Positions 4,569-5,681 of a DNA stretch of 5,681 bases are shown here, piece by piece. A program made the translations under genes and the position numbers. The stretch is from Clostridia bacterium. GTDB lineage: Bacteria; Bacillota; Clostridia; Oscillospirales; Acutalibacteraceae. The notes below the pieces were generated by a model. The model was not told the DNA's origin and did no database searches. It saw only the letters and a program-made list of their open reading frames with translations. The stretch spans positions 1-5,681 of the forward strand of contig JAILDS010000104.1 of the NCBI GenBank assembly GCA_024689165.1, written 5' to 3'. Every line of letters begins with the position of its first letter. Position 1 is the stretch's first letter.

Positions 4569-5681
4569 ATGATGGCTGAAGCCAGAAAAAACAAAGCAAT
4601 ATTACGCAGGGTTTCAAGCGCTCTGCTGAGCGTTCTGATGACCTTTTCCTGCGCGGGGCTTTTCTCTTACCTGCTGTCGAAGGACCTTACCGCGGCGGCT
4701 GTCGGTCTGACGTCCCAGGCGCAGGGGAACTACACCTTTTCCGTTTATTTCAAGCGTGACGGCGGTTCTCTTGACGACAAAACGGCTAAGTGGGGCACCT
4801 CGCAGAACGATAACTGCTGCATAGCCATACGCTACCGCGGGGACAACGGCTACGCTTCCTCAACCTCCACCACCGCAGACTACTGGAACGGTACAAGGGG
4901 TTACGACTGGCACTATAACGGCACGGTCGCCGGCTTCCCGGACGGCGTCTTCGGCCATATAAACGAAAACAACGTCGCCAGAAACGCCAAGCTCTTCATA
5001 CACGGCTTCAAGGTGAACGGCGTTCAGGTGTGGAGCGGCATGAAGGACATGATCTCCTCCACCGACGACCACTACGCCTACTGGTACGCAAAATATTACC
5101 CCTCGGGCAGCGCCATGGGGACCTGGTCCAACAACTGCAACGACGGCGACACCAACGACACCAATATCTGGTGGCAGCCCCACCCCACCAGCACCTTCAC
5201 CGGCGATACCTCCACGGTATATACCGACGGCTCCGTTACCCGTACCTACGGGGTAACGGCGGTCAAAGACCAGTACAGCGTAAACTGGGGCTTCAACAGC
5301 ATCCAGTGGACAAGCAGCAATTCCAACGCCACCATCACCAATGCCGGCGTGGCGACCTTCGGCAACAACGGCGGCACAGACTATGACGTTACCTTCACGC
5401 CGAAATACGTCTCGAATTCCGCCACCGTCACCTCGGACAACGGCATCACGGTCCACGTCGTCACCGCAAAGAAGCTCGACGTAAACGGGTATCTGTATAC
5501 CGTCGCCAAGGACAGCGGCGCCAACGACGGCGGGCTTGGGAACAAGGCGAAGGCGACCGTATACGTGGACAACTCCGTACACTCCAGCGGCAACAACGTC
5601 AACGACTTTTATTCCGATGTAAAATACAACCGCTCGTATAAGATCGAAGTCACCCCCGTCGCCGGCTGGAAGATGGCGGGC
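4569..5681 (+). CDS. Secreted, probably surface-associated protein with Ig-like segment (3' end outside window)
   Basis: The frame is open for 371 codons to the right edge without a stop, so the gene is partial. The N-terminus is a signal peptide: basic region RKNKAILRR (6–14), hydrophobic core SALLSVLMTFSCAGLFSYLL (17–36) and likely cleavage after TAAA (41–44). Cys28 does not sit in a proper lipobox, so a lipoprotein is unlikely. Residues 50–210 are rich in Asn, Asp, Gly, Tyr and Trp (DYWNGTRGYDWHYNG, TNIWWQPHP) and match no family I recognise. Residues about 220–298 resemble a bacterial Ig-like (Big_2-like) domain, with IQWTSSNSNATITNAGVATF then TDYDVTFTPKYV. From 303 another β-rich module begins (VNGYLYTVAK … YKIEVTPVAGWKMAG). 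A role at the cell surface is inferred from leader and composition. Any anchor (LPXTG, SLH, dockerin) would lie beyond the window. Confidence 0.8.
   Translation, partial: MMAEARKNKAILRRVSSALLSVLMTFSCAGLFSYLLSKDLTAAAVGLTSQAQGNYTFSVYFKRDGGSLDDKTAKWGTSQNDNCCIAIRYRGDNGYASSTSTTADYWNGTRGYDWHYNGTVAGFPDGVFGHINENNVARNAKLFIHGFKVNGVQVWSGMKDMISSTDDHYAYWYAKYYPSGSAMGTWSNNCNDGDTNDTNIWWQPHPTSTFTGDTSTVYTDGSVTRTYGVTAVKDQYSVNWGFNSIQWTSSNSNATITNAGVATFGNNGGTDYDVTFTPKYVSNSATVTSDNGITVHVVTAKKLDVNGYLYTVAKDSGANDGGLGNKAKATVYVDNSVHSSGNNVNDFYSDVKYNRSYKIEVTPVAGWKMAG

Noticed and set aside
4635..4655. Lipoprotein signal at Cys28 of the secreted protein
   Set aside because: The residues before the Cys are TFS, which lack the Leu at -3 and the small residue at -2 of a lipobox. 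An ordinary cleavage site after AAA fits better.
4860..5582. 240-codon Val/Gly-rich minus-strand open frame opposite the secreted-protein gene
   Set aside because: The + strand frame has promoter, ribosome binding site and signal peptide. The antisense product is low-complexity and has no supported start.

Overview
The window looks like chromosomal DNA from a GC-rich (about 60% by eye) Gram-positive anaerobe, most likely a gut-type clostridium (Oscillospiraceae/Ruminococcaceae-like). This is inferred from four things: the era–recO gene order typical of Firmicutes, strong AGGAG-type ribosome binding sites, a DUF4428 zinc-ribbon protein of a kind I recall from clostridia, and a large secreted protein with a clostridial-style leader. 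No phylogenetic test was possible. All genes I can support are on the + strand.

Positions 2–3111 look like one housekeeping block. It holds the 3' end of era (ribosome-assembly GTPase, KH domain only), recO (recombinational repair), murD (peptidoglycan precursor ligase, TTG start) and a small multi-pass membrane protein of unknown function. Gaps between these genes are 122, 66 and 36 bases. No clear promoter is visible inside the block, so read-through transcription from upstream of era is plausible. A strong GC-rich hairpin without a U-tract lies between era and recO.

Positions 3115–4430 form a separate unit. A vegetative-type promoter begins 3 bases after the membrane gene stop and drives a 360-residue protein with a four-Cys motif at each end. 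Between them lies a methionine/asparagine/glycine-rich tract built from 33-bp tandem repeats. The gene is followed by three hairpins, the last of which is a good Rho-independent terminator.

Positions 4431–5681 carry a second good promoter with a perfect 12-bp palindrome just upstream of its -35 box. It leads into a secreted, probably surface-exposed protein with a signal peptide and an Ig-like (Big_2-like) segment. That gene runs off the right edge.

I see no CRISPR array, phage, insertion sequence, tRNA/rRNA or toxin–antitoxin module, and no convincing new multi-gene system. The points most worth a second look are the altered nucleotide-site motif in MurD (Lys replaced by Ile), the Met-rich repeat between two zinc ribbons, and the unrecognised secreted protein with its palindrome-marked promoter.
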